Below, piece by piece: positions 33,749 to 43,513 of a stretch of DNA of 64,000 nt. Position 1 is the first letter of the stretch; each line of letters opens with the position of its first letter. The translations under genes were made by a program, and so were the position numbers. The DNA is taken from NCBI RefSeq assembly GCF_014652375.1, contig NZ_BMYR01000012.1, forward strand, positions 1-64,000, written 5' to 3'. The notes under the pieces are model-generated. The model was not told the DNA's origin. It saw nothing but the letters and a program-made list of their open reading frames with translations, and made no database searches. The stretch comes from Alishewanella tabrizica (GTDB lineage: Bacteria; Pseudomonadota; Gammaproteobacteria; Enterobacterales; Alteromonadaceae).

Positions 33749-33750
33749 TT

Positions 33751-34611
33751 TTATTCAATATTCTGGATCTGCTCCCGCATCTGTTCTATCAACACCTTAA
33801 GCTCCACCGCCGCATTGGTAATCTCTGTGCTAATGGCTTTGGAAGATAGCGTATTCGCTTCGCGGTTAAATTCTTGCATCATAAAGTCTAAGCGTCTGCC
33901 GCAGGCGCCGCCTTTTTTCAGGGTGTGGCGGGTTTCTTTAATATGGGCGTCGAGGCGGTCTAGCTCTTCGGCGACGTCAGATTTAGACGCTAAAAACGCC
34001 ATTTCTTGCTCGAGGCGGTTTTGGTCTAAATCGGCTTTAATTTCATTTAAACGGTTGGTGATGCGGTCACGTTGCCATTGCATGGCTTGCGGTAAGTGTT
34101 CTCGGACAAAGGCCACGCGTTCGCCAATGGCGCTTAAACGCTGTTGGATCATCTCTTCAATGGCATCGCCTTCACGACCGCGGCCTGCCAGAAAGTCTTG
34201 CAGGGCAGCATCAAAACCCGCTAGTAACTCGCCTTGTAAGGCGTCTAAATCTTCAGTTGGAGTTTCCATTACGCCAGGCCAGCGCAGAATATCGGCAATA
34301 TTTAGGGTCGCTTGTGGCGCTTTTTGCAGTAGTTGTTGGGCTTTATGTAGCAATTGCTCAGCAAATACATCATTTAACTGCAGTTCACCAGCAGCTTGAT
34401 TGGCTTGGTAACGTAAATTGATTTCAATTTTACCGCGTTGCAGGCTGTTGCGCAGTTTGTCGCGCAGCAGGCTTTCTAAACCACGAAATTGCTCTGGCAA
34501 ACGAAAATAAGATTCTAAATAACGCTGGTTAACCGAGCGGATTTCCCACTGGGCGGTACCCCAGTTGGCTTTGGTTTCGTGGCGGGCAAAGGCGGTCATG
34601 CTATGAATCAT
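33751..34611 (-). CDS. yicC: YicC/YloC family endoribonuclease
   Basis: A 286-aa YicC family protein. The N-terminus MIHSMTAFAR...WEIRSVNQRYLESYFRLPEQFR is almost that of E. coli YicC. The C-terminal DUF1732 region has EEMAFLASKSDVAEELDRL-type and KGGACGRRLDFMMQEFNREANT patterns. The family is an oligomeric RNase that acts on small RNAs such as RyhB. It is divergent from rph, as in E. coli, and forms the right border of the accessory island. Confidence 0.95.
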   Translation of the reverse strand: MIHSMTAFARHETKANWGTAQWEIRSVNQRYLESYFRLPEQFRGLESLLRDKLRNSLQRGKIEINLRYQANQAAGELQLNDVFAEQLLHKAQQLLQKAPQATLNIADILRWPGVMETPTEDLDALQGELLAGFDAALQDFLAGRGREGDAIEEMIQQRLSAIGERVAFVREHLPQAMQWQRDRITNRLNEIKADLDQNRLEQEMAFLASKSDVAEELDRLDAHIKETRHTLKKGGACGRRLDFMMQEFNREANTLSSKAISTEITNAAVELKVLIEQMREQIQNIE

Positions 34612-34757
34612 ACTGGGCTTCCAAACGGCAAACTAAAAATACGGTTTTTTGGAGTATACCTGACTTTTTGGCAATTTGGCTGATTTTGGCGAATGGATAG
34701 CCCTTAGCGCGGTTAGCTTCTATAATAGCCGCTAACTTTATCTTCAGGAGTAGCCTT

Positions 34758-35477
34758 ATGCGTCCAAGTGGCCGTACCGCCAGTCAAATTCGCCCGCTTT
34801 CTTTTACCCGCCAGTTTACTGCCCATGCCGAAGGCTCGGTATTGGTTGAGTTTGGCAACACCAAAGTGATTTGTACAGCCAGTGTAGTAGAAGGCGTTCC
34901 GCGTTTTTTAAAAGGCAAAGGCCAGGGCTGGATCACGGCGGAATATGGCATGTTGCCGCGCGCGACGCATAGCCGTAACGATCGCGAAGCGGCCCGTGGC
35001 AAGCAAGGTGGCCGCACTATGGAAATTCAACGCTTAATTGGCCGCGCGCTGCGCACGGCGGTAGATTTAAGCTTACTGGGCGAAAATACCATTACCTTAG
35101 ACTGTGATGTGATTCAAGCCGATGGCGGCACCCGTACGGCCTCGATTACCGGTGCTTGTGTGGCCTTGGTTGACGCCTTTAGTTATATGCAAGCCAAAGG
35201 CTTGTTAAAAACCAATCCATTAAAATTTATGGTGGCGGCGGTGTCGGTGGGCATGTACCAAGGCAATGCGGTAGCCGATTTAGATTACGCCGAAGACTCT
35301 GCTGCGGAAACCGATATGAACGTGGTGATGACCGAAACCGGCAAAATTATTGAAATTCAGGGTACGGCTGAAGAAGCGCCCTTTAGCTTTGATGAAATGC
35401 AGCAAATGCTGGCGCTGGGCAGTGCTGCCATCAGTGATATTGTAAAAGCCCAGAAGCAGGCGTTAGGTCAGGAGTAA
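34758..35477 (+). CDS. rph: Ribonuclease PH
   Basis: A 239-aa phosphorolytic 3'-to-5' exoribonuclease that trims tRNA 3' ends. Visible features are [13 protein letters not shown], the [14 protein letters not shown] strand, [20 protein letters not shown] and [19 protein letters not shown]. It is full length, unlike the frameshifted copy of E. coli K-12. pyrE follows after 2 bp, so the two are co-transcribed. Confidence 0.97.
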   Translation: MRPSGRTASQIRPLSFTRQFTAHAEGSVLVEFGNTKVICTASVVEGVPRFLKGKGQGWITAEYGMLPRATHSRNDREAARGKQGGRTMEIQRLIGRALRTAVDLSLLGENTITLDCDVIQADGGTRTASITGACVALVDAFSYMQAKGLLKTNPLKFMVAAVSVGMYQGNAVADLDYAEDSAAETDMNVVMTETGKIIEIQGTAEEAPFSFDEMQQMLALGSAAISDIVKAQKQALGQE

Positions 35478-35479
35478 CT

Positions 35480-36124
35480 ATGAAAGCCTTTCAACGTGAA
35501 TTTATTGAGTTTGCGCTGTCACGCCAGGTCTTAAAGTTTGGCAGCTTTACCTTAAAGTCGGGCCGTACTAGCCCGTATTTTTTTAATGCTGGCCTGTTTA
35601 ACACTGGTAGCGATTTAGCCAAGTTAGGCCGCTTTTATGCCGCTGCGCTGCAGGATAGTGGCTTGGAATTTGATGTACTATTTGGCCCTGCTTATAAAGG
35701 TATTCCAATCGCCACCACGACCGCTGTGGCGCTGGCGGATCATCACAATCGGGATGTGCCTTACTGCTTTAACCGTAAAGAAGCCAAAACCCATGGCGAA
35801 GGCGGTAATTTAGTGGGCGCACCACTAAAAGGCCGCATCATGCTGGTGGATGATGTCATCACTGCTGGTACGGCTATTCGCGAATCGATGCAATTAATTC
35901 AGGCTCAGGGCGCTGAGCTCACCGGCGTATTGATTGCGCTGGATCGGCAAGAGCGCGGTCAGGGCGAGTTATCGGCGATTCAAGAAGTCGAACGGGATTT
36001 TAATACCGAGGTGATTTCGATTATCAGCCTGCCGGATTTAATTAACTATTTGGCGGATAAGCCGGAACTTGCTGAGCACTTAGATGCGGTAAAAGCCTAT
36101 CGCGCGCAATATGGCGTGGCGTAA
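35480..36124 (+). CDS. pyrE: Orotate phosphoribosyltransferase
   Basis: A 214-aa enzyme of pyrimidine synthesis joining orotate and PRPP to give OMP. It has the PRPP-binding motif [13 protein letters not shown] and the family patterns [16 protein letters not shown] and [11 protein letters not shown]. It lies 2 bp after rph and is followed by a strong terminator at 36211. Confidence 0.97.
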   Translation: MKAFQREFIEFALSRQVLKFGSFTLKSGRTSPYFFNAGLFNTGSDLAKLGRFYAAALQDSGLEFDVLFGPAYKGIPIATTTAVALADHHNRDVPYCFNRKEAKTHGEGGNLVGAPLKGRIMLVDDVITAGTAIRESMQLIQAQGAELTGVLIALDRQERGQGELSAIQEVERDFNTEVISIISLPDLINYLADKPELAEHLDAVKAYRAQYGVA

Positions 36125-36210
36125 CATATCAGTGCAATAATCCGTTGTTATACTTTATTTTACGTTGCTTTGCGCTGCGTTGAGTAAGGCGACGATATAG
36201 CGAGTACGTA

Positions 36211-36246
36211 AACGGTATTGTTGTGAGTAACAATGCCGTTTTCTTT
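36211..36246 (+). terminator. Terminator after rph-pyrE
   Basis: A 12-bp stem AACGGTATTGTT (36211-36222) with AACAATGCCGTT (36229-36240), one wobble pair and a 6-nt loop, is followed by TTCTTT. It ends the rph-pyrE transcript. An upstream in-frame ATG of dgkA at 36233 lies inside the stem, which argues for the later dgkA start. Confidence 0.85.
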
Positions 36247-36316
36247 GTGCAAAAGGCAATTAGGTGGCGTTTTGTCAGATCGTCTTTTGCTGAGCTACAA
36301 AATGAAAGGATGCCGT

Positions 36317-36688
36317 ATGCAAAAACCGAATGGCACTGGCCTGGGTAGAATTATTAAAGCGGCGCGCTGCTCCATGCAAGGCTTTGCTGCCAGTTGGAAA
36401 TTTGAATCGGCTTTTCGGCAAGAGGCAACGTTGACCTTGCTCGCTTTGCCTTTCGCTATTTGGTTAGCCAGCTCAGCGAGTCAGTTTGCACTGTTAATGG
36501 CAGTGTGGTGCCTAGTGTTGGTAGTGGAGCTCTTGAACTCAGCTATTGAATCGCTAACGGATCGGGTTGGGTTAGAGCGGCATGAACTCTCTGGCCGGGC
36601 GAAGGATATGGGATCAGCAGCGGTGTTTGTGTCGTTAGTGATTGTAGCGCTGGTGTGGGGCGCCGCCTTATGGGAGCGCTTAAGCTAA
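36317..36688 (+). CDS. dgkA: Diacylglycerol kinase
   Basis: 123 aa, the typical length of DgkA, with three transmembrane helices. The family residues are visible in FESAFRQE near residue 30 and ELLNSAIESLTDRVG near 72-86. It recycles diacylglycerol to phosphatidic acid in the inner membrane. The ATG at 36317 has AAGGA 6 nt upstream. The stop codon lies in the first unit of a 13-bp tandem repeat shared with the convergent slmA. Confidence 0.93.
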   Translation: MQKPNGTGLGRIIKAARCSMQGFAASWKFESAFRQEATLTLLALPFAIWLASSASQFALLMAVWCLVLVVELLNSAIESLTDRVGLERHELSGRAKDMGSAAVFVSLVIVALVWGAALWERLS

Positions 36689-36734
36689 GCGTTTAAGCTA
36701 AGTGCTTAGGCTAAGTGCTTAGGCTAAGTGCTTA
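36683..36734. repeat. Four 13-bp tandem repeats joining dgkA and slmA stops
   Basis: Four units of the form (a/g)gCTAAGTGCTTA run head to tail from 36683 to 36734; the first is degenerate. Each includes the palindrome CTAAG-TG-CTTAG. The dgkA stop lies in the first unit and the slmA stop in the last, so the array fills the whole convergent gap. It may serve as a bidirectional terminator. Confidence 0.85.
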
Positions 36735-37325
36735 GGCAAAAATACTTTGCTCCAGAAGCGCCCATTGGTTTGCCCAATACTGTGTAGGCAGGCGTTTAAA
36801 ACCTGAGCGCACAAATTGATTTATTTTTCCTTCCACGGTGGCTAATAATAAATTAGCCAACTCGGTCTCGTCGACGCTAAAGCCTTTTCCTTCGCGTAAT
36901 TTACGCTCACGCAAGCATTGTTTGATTTGTGTTTCTAGCTTTTCGAATAAGGCCGCGACACGTTCTAATAATCGCTCTTGTTCACCTTGTAGTGCATCGC
37001 CGGTTAAAATGCGGCAAAACCCGGGGTTGCGTTCAGCAAAGACCAATACCAACTGCAACATTAAACTAATGCGAGTGTGTGTGTCTTTATGCTCTTCGGT
37101 AATGGCATTTACCCGCGACAACAGCGTATCTTCGATAAACTCGATAAGGCCTTCGTACATTCTGGCTTTACTAGGAAAATGCCGATAAAGCGCGGCTTCC
37201 GACACGCCCACTTTTTCAGCGAGCGCGGCGGTGGTAATACGTTGGCCATTACTGTTGCTTTGTAGCATGGCAGCTAACGCTTGCAAAATATCTTCTTTAC
37301 GATTGGGTTTTTTAGCTGTAGTCAT
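36732..37325 (-). CDS. slmA: Nucleoid occlusion factor SlmA (TetR family)
   Basis: 197 aa, matching E. coli SlmA (198 aa). The TetR HTH is in the N-terminal third ([23 protein letters not shown]). SlmA binds chromosomal sites and disrupts FtsZ polymers so that septa do not form over the nucleoid. I use the ATG at 37325 ([15 protein letters not shown]), which fits the family; a longer frame upstream would overlap the end of dut. Its place between pyrE/dgkA and dut is conserved. Confidence 0.94.
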   Translation of the reverse strand: MTTAKKPNRKEDILQALAAMLQSNSNGQRITTAALAEKVGVSEAALYRHFPSKARMYEGLIEFIEDTLLSRVNAITEEHKDTHTRISLMLQLVLVFAERNPGFCRILTGDALQGEQERLLERVAALFEKLETQIKQCLRERKLREGKGFSVDETELANLLLATVEGKINQFVRSGFKRLPTQYWANQWALLEQSIFA

Positions 37326-37341
37326 GCGCGCAGAGGGTTCC

Positions 37342-37800
37342 TTACTGCTTACCAGAATGGCCGAAGCCGCCTTCACCACGTTCTGTGCTGTCAAAGCTAT
37401 TTACTACGGTAAAGTCGGCTTGGACTACCGGCATAAACACTAATTGTGCAATACGATCACCGGGCTCAATGGTAAAAGCGTCTGAGCCACGATTCCACAT
37501 CGACACCATTAATGGGCCTTGGTAGTCGGAATCAATTAAGCCAACTAAGTTACCCAGTACAATACCGTGTTTATGGCCTAAGCCTGAACGAGGCAAAATG
37601 GTGGCGCAGAGATTGGCGTCGCCGATGTAAATGGCGATGCCAGTGGGGATCAGCACGGTTTGGCCAGGCGCTAAACTAAGGGTGTTCTCTAAGCACGCCC
37701 GTAAGTCTAAACCAGCCGAACCGGGTGTAGCATAGGTGGGTAGAGGAAAAGTACTACCGATGCGTGGATCTAGAATTTTTAATTCAATGGCTTTTTTCAT
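37342..37800 (-). CDS. dut: dUTP diphosphatase
   Basis: A 152-aa trimeric dUTPase with all five motifs visible, including [42 protein letters not shown] and the C-terminal [10 protein letters not shown]. It hydrolyses dUTP to dUMP, keeping uracil out of DNA. It lies 23 bp after coaBC and 16 bp before slmA on the same strand. Confidence 0.97.
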   Translation of the reverse strand: MKKAIELKILDPRIGSTFPLPTYATPGSAGLDLRACLENTLSLAPGQTVLIPTGIAIYIGDANLCATILPRSGLGHKHGIVLGNLVGLIDSDYQGPLMVSMWNRGSDAFTIEPGDRIAQLVFMPVVQADFTVVNSFDSTERGEGGFGHSGKQ

Positions 37801-37823
37801 AACAACTTCTTTATACGTTTATT

Positions 37824-39032
37824 TTAGGTTTTATAGTGCTGGCTGATCAGTGCAATAAGTTGCTCTGCCAGCTGCTGTTTAGGTTGTACCGGTAAATCTA
37901 GCTCGCCACCACGCCAAATCACGCTAACTGCGTTTTGCTCGCTATTAAAGCCAATCTGACTGCCAGAGACATCGTTGGCGCAAATCATATCTAAGCGTTT
38001 GTTAAGGAGTTTTTGCCGAGCATAGTCCAGCACATTACGCGTTTCAGCGGCAAAACCCACGGTAAAAGGACGCTGCTGCGTTAAGGCGGCTACGCTGGCA
38101 ATGATGTCTGGGTTTTTTATCAGTTTAAGCTGCAGTTCGTTGTCATTCCCTTTTTTCAGCTTGTCGGTGGCGATCTCTGCTACCCGATAATCTGCTACAG
38201 CGGCGCATCCGATAAACACATCTGAATTCACCGCGGCGGCAAGCGCAGCCTCTAACATTTGTTCTGCACTTAATACCTCAATACGCGCTACCCCAGCAGG
38301 TGTGGCAAGTTGTACCGGGCCGCTAATAAGGGTTACTTGAGCACCGGCTTTCACCGCCGCTTCGGCTAGCGCGAAGCCCATCTTACCAGAGCTGTGATTA
38401 CTGATGTAACGCACCGGATCGATAGCCTCACGGGTGGGGCCAGCAGTGATAGTAAAGCGTAAACCTTGCAGTTTTTTGACAGGCGCAAATAACTGCTCAG
38501 TAAGCGCAGTGAGCTCTAAGGGTTCTAACATGCGACCCGCGCCCACATCACCACAGGCTTGTGCGCCAGAACCTGGGCCGAAAATGTGAAAATTATGTTC
38601 TTTTAATGTTGCGATATTTTTCTGGGTAGCTATATTTTTATACATCTGCTGATTCATTGCAGGGGCTACAGCCATCGGCGCAGCACTGGCAAGCACGCAG
38701 GTGGTTAAGAGATCATTGGCTAAGCCATGGGCTAACCGAGCGATTACATCGGCACTGGCGGGGGCAATTAAAATGAAATCGGCCCATTTGGCCAGTTCAA
38801 TATGGCCCATCGCCGCTTCGGCGGCAGGGTCAAGCAAACTGTGACTAACCGGATTACCCGACACCGCTTGCAGGGTTAGTGGCGTGATAAATTGCTGCGC
38901 AGCGTCGGTAAGAATAACCCTTACATCGGCACCACGTTCTTTTAGTCGACGTACTAGATCAGCACTTTTATACGCAGCAATACCGCCACTGATGCCAAGC
39001 AAAATACGTTTAGAAGCAAGGGTTTGCTGCAT
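37824..39032 (-). CDS. coaBC: Bifunctional CoaBC (phosphopantothenoylcysteine decarboxylase/synthetase)
   Basis: A 402-aa fusion. The N-terminal flavoprotein CoaC domain has [18 protein letters not shown], the PAMNQQM motif and the [10 protein letters not shown] loop with the catalytic Cys. The CoaB domain begins at about residue 190 ([25 protein letters not shown]). Together they convert 4'-phosphopantothenate through its cysteine conjugate to 4'-phosphopantetheine for coenzyme A. It is divergent from radC, as in E. coli. Confidence 0.97.
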   Translation of the reverse strand: MQQTLASKRILLGISGGIAAYKSADLVRRLKERGADVRVILTDAAQQFITPLTLQAVSGNPVSHSLLDPAAEAAMGHIELAKWADFILIAPASADVIARLAHGLANDLLTTCVLASAAPMAVAPAMNQQMYKNIATQKNIATLKEHNFHIFGPGSGAQACGDVGAGRMLEPLELTALTEQLFAPVKKLQGLRFTITAGPTREAIDPVRYISNHSSGKMGFALAEAAVKAGAQVTLISGPVQLATPAGVARIEVLSAEQMLEAALAAAVNSDVFIGCAAVADYRVAEIATDKLKKGNDNELQLKLIKNPDIIASVAALTQQRPFTVGFAAETRNVLDYARQKLLNKRLDMICANDVSGSQIGFNSEQNAVSVIWRGGELDLPVQPKQQLAEQLIALISQHYKT

Positions 39033-39125
39033 ATTATCGCTATCTCAGCCAAGTTAAGATGGGCATAAGATAGCATGGAAACACAAATTCAGCATCCGTT
39101 CAGCGCTAGGAAAAAGGAGATAAGC

Positions 39126-39800
39126 ATGGCTATTACTGATTGGCCGCTGGCAGAGAGACCACGCGAAAAGCTTTTGGTTCAAGGGCCGGAGGCGTTGTCT
39201 GATGCGGAACTACTGGCTATTTTTTTGCGAGTGGGTATAGCAGGGATGGATGCGGTGACGTTAGCCCGTCAGTTATTACAACATTTTGGTGGCTTAAAAC
39301 CGTTGTTAGCTGCCAGCCAAGCTGAGTTCTGTCAGGCGCGGGGATTAGGTGAGGCAAAATATGTACAATTACAAGCCGTGCTGGAGTTAAGTCGGCGTTT
39401 TTTGCAGCAACAATTAAAGCGCGATACGGTGTTTTCTGAGCCTGAATTGGTACGAAAATATTTAAGTCATTTACTCTCGCATGAACAACGCGAGGTGTTT
39501 ATGGTGCTTTACCTTGATAATCAACATCGTATGATCTGTGCTGAGCCGCTTTTTCAGGGCACTATTGATGCCTCGCCCGTATACCCACGTATTGTAGTTC
39601 AACGCGCTTTAAAGCATAATGCAGCCGCTGTTATTCTGGCTCATAATCATCCTTCTGGGGTGGCCGAGCCAAGCCGTGCTGACAGAGCGATTACCGAGCG
39701 TTTAACCCAAGCTATGGCTTTGGTAGACATCCGGATATTAGATCATTTTGTGGTGGGTGATGCCGAAGTGGTATCGTTTGCTGAACGTGGCTGGCTGTAA
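39126..39800 (+). CDS. radC: RadC/YicR JAB-domain protein
   Basis: A 224-aa protein with an N-terminal helix-hairpin-helix-like part and a C-terminal JAB/MPN metalloprotease-like domain. The metal motif is HNHPSG followed by the Asp of SRADRAIT. The ATG at 39126 has an AAAAAGGAG ribosome site; an upstream start at 39075 is less likely. Despite its name, a DNA repair role is doubtful for this family. The conserved location upstream of rpmB supports orthology with E. coli yicR. Confidence 0.93.
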   Translation: MAITDWPLAERPREKLLVQGPEALSDAELLAIFLRVGIAGMDAVTLARQLLQHFGGLKPLLAASQAEFCQARGLGEAKYVQLQAVLELSRRFLQQQLKRDTVFSEPELVRKYLSHLLSHEQREVFMVLYLDNQHRMICAEPLFQGTIDASPVYPRIVVQRALKHNAAAVILAHNHPSGVAEPSRADRAITERLTQAMALVDIRILDHFVVGDAEVVSFAERGWL

Positions 39801-39854
39801 TGAAATGCTGGCCTTTCCGAGCGCTGTGTATAAGGGTGCTGGGTATAATTTGTC

Positions 39855-39883
39855 TTGAGTTTAACCGCGCTTTCGTGTATAAA
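39855..39883 (+). promoter_or_regulatory. Sigma-70 promoter of rpmBG
   Basis: TTGAGT at 39855-39860 and TATAAA at 39878-39883 are separated by exactly 17 bp. Transcription would start about 80 bp before rpmB. This is the best promoter I can read in the window. Confidence 0.7.
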
Positions 39884-39971
39884 GTGCGCCCTCATCCATT
39901 TTCGGGGCAACCTTCAAGGCCAGAAGGGTGAAAGATAGCTCGAGCTGACGTAATTTTGGAGAAATATTGAC

Positions 39972-40208
39972 ATGTCTAGAGTATGCCAAGTAACTGGCAA
40001 AGGTCCGATGGTAGGTAACCGTCGTTCGCACGCCAACAACGCGACAAAGCGCCGTTTCCTGCCTAACCTGCAAACTCACCGTTTCTGGGTTGAAAGTGAA
40101 AACCGTTTTGTTACTTTACGTACTACCCCACGTGGTATGCGTATTATTGACAAGAAAGGTATCGACGCCGTTTTAGTAGACGTTCGTGCCAACGGTCACA
40201 AGGTATAA
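39972..40208 (+). CDS. rpmB: 50S ribosomal protein L28
   Basis: A 78-aa ribosomal protein, nearly identical in plan to E. coli L28 ([21 protein letters not shown]...). It is followed after 11 bp by rpmG, the conserved rpmB-rpmG pair, with a terminator after rpmG and a sigma-70 promoter upstream. Confidence 0.98.
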   Translation: MSRVCQVTGKGPMVGNRRSHANNATKRRFLPNLQTHRFWVESENRFVTLRTTPRGMRIIDKKGIDAVLVDVRANGHKV

Positions 40209-40219
40209 GGAATTAACAA

Positions 40220-40375
40220 ATGCGCGATAAAATCCGTTTAGTTTCTTCTGCTGGCACAGGCTTCTTCTACACTACAACGAAGAACAAGCGTACTATGCCA
40301 GAAAAGATGGAAATCAAAAAGTTCGATCCTAAAGTGCGTAAGCACGTGATTTTCAAAGAAGCGAAAATCAAGTAA
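40220..40375 (+). CDS. rpmG: 50S ribosomal protein L33
   Basis: A 51-aa protein: [20 protein letters not shown], then [23 protein letters not shown]. It matches the L33 family in length and sequence. There are no Cys residues, so it is the zinc-free (C-minus) form, not the zinc-binding one. The start is 11 bp after rpmB and the stop is followed by a strong terminator. Confidence 0.97.
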   Translation: MRDKIRLVSSAGTGFFYTTTKNKRTMPEKMEIKKFDPKVRKHVIFKEAKIK

Positions 40376-40386
40376 TCGATCTACAG

Positions 40387-40410
40387 AAACCCGGCCAACG
40401 CCGGGTTTTT
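40387..40410 (+). terminator. Terminator after rpmBG
   Basis: AAACCCGG (40387-40394) pairs with CCGGGTTT (40401-40408) and runs into a T-stretch. It is a textbook rho-independent terminator 12 bp after the rpmG stop. Confidence 0.9.
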
Positions 40411-40468
40411 GCTTTTTAAACCCTGCCTGCGTTACTATGTTTCAAATCCTTCTGTTTGTTTGCCTGTT

Positions 40469-40960
40469 ATGTTGAAACTCTCACGTCGTAATTGGAATAA
40501 TATTCTGATTTTTTTGGTATTGGTGTTGATGTATAGCCTATACGATTGGTCTGGCACCACCACATCTGGCACGCAGTCACGCATGCAATTGGTGCCTGAA
40601 GACGCGCAACTATTGAGTGTTTCTATTGATAACTTAAGATTAGTGCAAATTGCTGGGCAATGGCGTATTCAGCCGGTGAGTCGGGCCGGGGTGGAACCAC
40701 AGCAATTGGCCAATAGTTGGCAATATACTATTTTGCAGCCTGTGGCGGAGATAGCCGGTAAAAATTGGGTGCCGGTTGCGCAAGCCAGCGTGCAGCTTGT
40801 TGGGGAATTTACCCCACAGATTTGGCTGCTTTATCCTGAACCGAATTATGTTTCTGCGGTAGCGTCGTCACAGCCAGGTTTCTTATTGCAACAGGTGGGT
40901 CAACCACAGCTTTATCAGCTCTCTGCCGCGCAAGCGCGGTTATTATTTTTACTGGAGTAA
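40469..40960 (+). CDS. Hypothetical single-pass membrane protein, 163 aa
   Basis: I do not recognise the family. An N-terminal transmembrane helix (ILIFLVLVLMYSLYDW, about residues 12-28) is preceded by basic residues, so the remaining ~130 residues are likely periplasmic. This part looks strand-rich with no Cys. I use the ATG at 40469; a longer frame begins inside the rpmG terminator and is unlikely. It lies 3 bp before mutM and is co-transcribed with it. Confidence 0.7.
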   Translation: MLKLSRRNWNNILIFLVLVLMYSLYDWSGTTTSGTQSRMQLVPEDAQLLSVSIDNLRLVQIAGQWRIQPVSRAGVEPQQLANSWQYTILQPVAEIAGKNWVPVAQASVQLVGEFTPQIWLLYPEPNYVSAVASSQPGFLLQQVGQPQLYQLSAAQARLLFLLE

Positions 40961-40963
40961 CGC

Positions 40964-41773
40964 ATGCCCGAATTACCTGAAGTTGAGGTATCGCGATTAG
41001 GTATTAGCCCGCATTTGCAGCACCAAACCGTGGTAAAGGTTATCGCTCGGCAGCGGCAATTGCGTTGGTGGATCCCTGATGAGGTGATTACCCTGACCCA
41101 GCAGCCAATTTTAGCCATAAGCCGCCGTGCCAAATATTTACTGCTTACGTTACCCACGGGCAGCATTATTATTCATCTTGGCATGTCAGGGCATTTAAAA
41201 GTGGTGCCTACTACGTTGCCGGCCGAGAAGCATGATCATATTGATATTGTACTGAGTAATGGGATGAGCTTACGGTTAAATGATACACGGCGTTTTGGAG
41301 CGGTGTTATGGCAAGCAAATGAGCAAGAACATCCATTATTGGCGTTGTTAGGCCCTGAACCACTTACTGAGGCATTTACCGTTGATACGTTAGTGCAAGC
41401 TTGCGCGAAACGCAGTGCCGCAATGAAACTGGTGTTAATGGACAATAAAGTGGTGGTTGGTGTGGGGAATATTTATGCCAATGAGGCACTGTTTAAAGCC
41501 GGTATCGCCCCACAGAAACCGGCAAATCAAGTCAGTTTTGCGCAGTTGTCATTGCTCACTACCGTGGTAAAAGAAACCTTGGCTGCCGCTATTGTGCAAG
41601 GCGGAACCACCCTTAGAGATTTTAGTCAGGTTGATGGTAAGCCGGGGTATTTTAAACAAGAGTTATTAGTTTATGGCCGCGGTGGTTTACCGTGCGTCAG
41701 TTGTGCACAACCATTGCAAGAGATCCGCTTAGGACAACGCAGTACGGTGTTTTGTCGTCATTGCCAATGCTAA
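40964..41773 (+). CDS. mutM: Formamidopyrimidine-DNA glycosylase MutM
   Basis: A 269-aa base-excision repair enzyme that removes 8-oxoguanine. The N-terminal PELPEVE holds the catalytic Pro and Glu after Met removal. The H2TH region includes [14 protein letters not shown], and the C-terminal zinc finger has paired cysteines (CVSC...CRHC). It is full length and in the conserved place after rpmBG. Confidence 0.97.
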   Translation: MPELPEVEVSRLGISPHLQHQTVVKVIARQRQLRWWIPDEVITLTQQPILAISRRAKYLLLTLPTGSIIIHLGMSGHLKVVPTTLPAEKHDHIDIVLSNGMSLRLNDTRRFGAVLWQANEQEHPLLALLGPEPLTEAFTVDTLVQACAKRSAAMKLVLMDNKVVVGVGNIYANEALFKAGIAPQKPANQVSFAQLSLLTTVVKETLAAAIVQGGTTLRDFSQVDGKPGYFKQELLVYGRGGLPCVSCAQPLQEIRLGQRSTVFCRHCQC

Positions 41774-41785
41774 CTGGCGGCCAGG

Positions 41786-43423
41786 TTAAAAACGCCGTTT
41801 GGCAGTTGCACGCCATTGCCAACTGCTAATATCGGGATTATCGGTGACTGGACGGGTAAGATCGATATGGATCATGGTGCCGCGACTAGAATGGCTAGAC
41901 AATAATCGGATCCCAATACCTACCCCCAGCAGAATCTTATCATCAAGCGTGGTTTGGGGTTGTAGAGGTAGAGCTTGTTTCTCCGCTGATGCCCCCCAAC
42001 TGCGGCCTACGTCGGTAAATGCAGCAAAACCGACATCAAAAATTTGCCACAGATTCCAATCGGTATAATGGCGATATTCTGCGGTAGCAATCATCCGATT
42101 ATCGCCGCGTTGATAATATAAAGGAAAGGCGCGTAGCCCGCTGTCCCCCCCTAAGTAGAGGCTTTCATCGGCAAATAAATTGCGACCACGCTCGGCCGAG
42201 ATACTGGCGACAATGCTGTTCCGGGCGTTTAATGCATGATTAAGTTGTAGCGATAAGTGCAATAGTGTTTGTTGGGTATTGCGCCAGTCTAACTGATGGT
42301 AGCTAAGTTCGCTAAATAACCAGGTATCTGTTTGCAATTGCAAGGCTTTAGCGGCACCAAAGTGCAATTGTAGGCCCGTATCATCTGCACCCAGCCAAGA
42401 TTGCAATAATCCCAGTCGCAGCTGCAGTTGCCAACCTGCGTTGATGTCTTCTACACGATTAAACTGATTAATATTGTAGAGCTTTTTAAAATCATCTTGT
42501 AACAATTGATATTCAAGCCATAACGAAGACAGGTTGCGATCGTCGGGAAGTTGCAGGCGTGTGCCAAGTTGTTCATCAAAGGCTACGTCTTCCAGCGTTA
42601 AGCCGACTATGAGGCGTTGGATGCTTTGACCAAGATCGGGTAATTTCAACCCCACAGAACTTTCAAATTCATTGCGAGTTCTATCGTATTCGTTAATGCT
42701 TTCAGCTAACAAATACTCGGTAACTTGTTCTTTATTTTTAGCAAGATCAACATTCAGTGCCCAAGACGAATCTAAGCGATAGAACGGGCGTTGCAAACCG
42801 ATATGATAGTTTTCACCATCTGAGTTATTCGCATAACTTAGTGAGGTATTCCAATAGCTACCAAAAATGTTTGGGCTGCCAAAACTCAGTAAATAACCTG
42901 TACGCTCGCTGTCCTTGGCATAGTCTAGTTGAATTTGATTGCCAGAACCGAGCAAATTGTCCTCGGCAATGCCTAGCGAGTATTCACTTTTTCCGCCTTC
43001 GCTAGACCAATCAATTTTCGGCAGCAATGACCAGTTGTCCCAGGTACTTACTTGAACCACCACACTATTGGTGTCGGCACAATAGTGTATTACCTCAATT
43101 TTAGCATCACGCAGATAGCGCCGGCTGCGTAATAGCCGTTCTGTTTCAGCCAGCTCGGCAAGGTTAAGGGGGGTATTTTCGGTAAAAAGCAGATCGTCGC
43201 GAATGGTCGCTTCTTTGCTGATCATGTGGGTGTTATTGGCAAAGCGGTGTAACCAGAAAACCCCTTTTTCAGTCAAGTCGAACACATTATTACGTTCAAA
43301 AGTGATGGCAGTAATCGTTGGTGATTGTTGAGTGAGCAACGCACTGTCAAAGGCGCTATTACAGGTGGCGTATAGCGTGCAACTGGTAAAACATAATGAC
43401 AACAGGCTGACACTACGCCACAT
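41786..43423 (-). CDS. Omp85/BamA-like outer-membrane barrel with POTRA domain
   Basis: A 545-aa protein: signal peptide (residues 1-20), a short POTRA-like region at about 35-130 (ITFERNNVFDL, LLRSRRYLRDAKIEV) and a C-terminal beta-barrel ending in Phe. The SGLRAFPLYYQRGDNR segment resembles the conserved L6 (V/L-R-G/A-F/Y) motif of the superfamily. With a single POTRA-like region it is not BamA and is too short for TamA; the substrate is unknown. It is convergent with mutM. Confidence 0.75.
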   Translation of the reverse strand: MWRSVSLLSLCFTSCTLYATCNSAFDSALLTQQSPTITAITFERNNVFDLTEKGVFWLHRFANNTHMISKEATIRDDLLFTENTPLNLAELAETERLLRSRRYLRDAKIEVIHYCADTNSVVVQVSTWDNWSLLPKIDWSSEGGKSEYSLGIAEDNLLGSGNQIQLDYAKDSERTGYLLSFGSPNIFGSYWNTSLSYANNSDGENYHIGLQRPFYRLDSSWALNVDLAKNKEQVTEYLLAESINEYDRTRNEFESSVGLKLPDLGQSIQRLIVGLTLEDVAFDEQLGTRLQLPDDRNLSSLWLEYQLLQDDFKKLYNINQFNRVEDINAGWQLQLRLGLLQSWLGADDTGLQLHFGAAKALQLQTDTWLFSELSYHQLDWRNTQQTLLHLSLQLNHALNARNSIVASISAERGRNLFADESLYLGGDSGLRAFPLYYQRGDNRMIATAEYRHYTDWNLWQIFDVGFAAFTDVGRSWGASAEKQALPLQPQTTLDDKILLGVGIGIRLLSSHSSRGTMIHIDLTRPVTDNPDISSWQWRATAKRRF

Positions 43424-43513
43424 TTATTTACTCCTTGTGACCCGGCTTTTTCACCTGAGTCAGTTTACTATGGCCGATTTTCTTTAAAATTCCAAGCAAC
43501 ATTGGTAAGTCCC

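Noticed and set aside
33815-34399. Plus-strand frame of 194 codons
   Set aside because: It is antisense to yicC, with the low-complexity Ser/Arg composition of a shadow frame.
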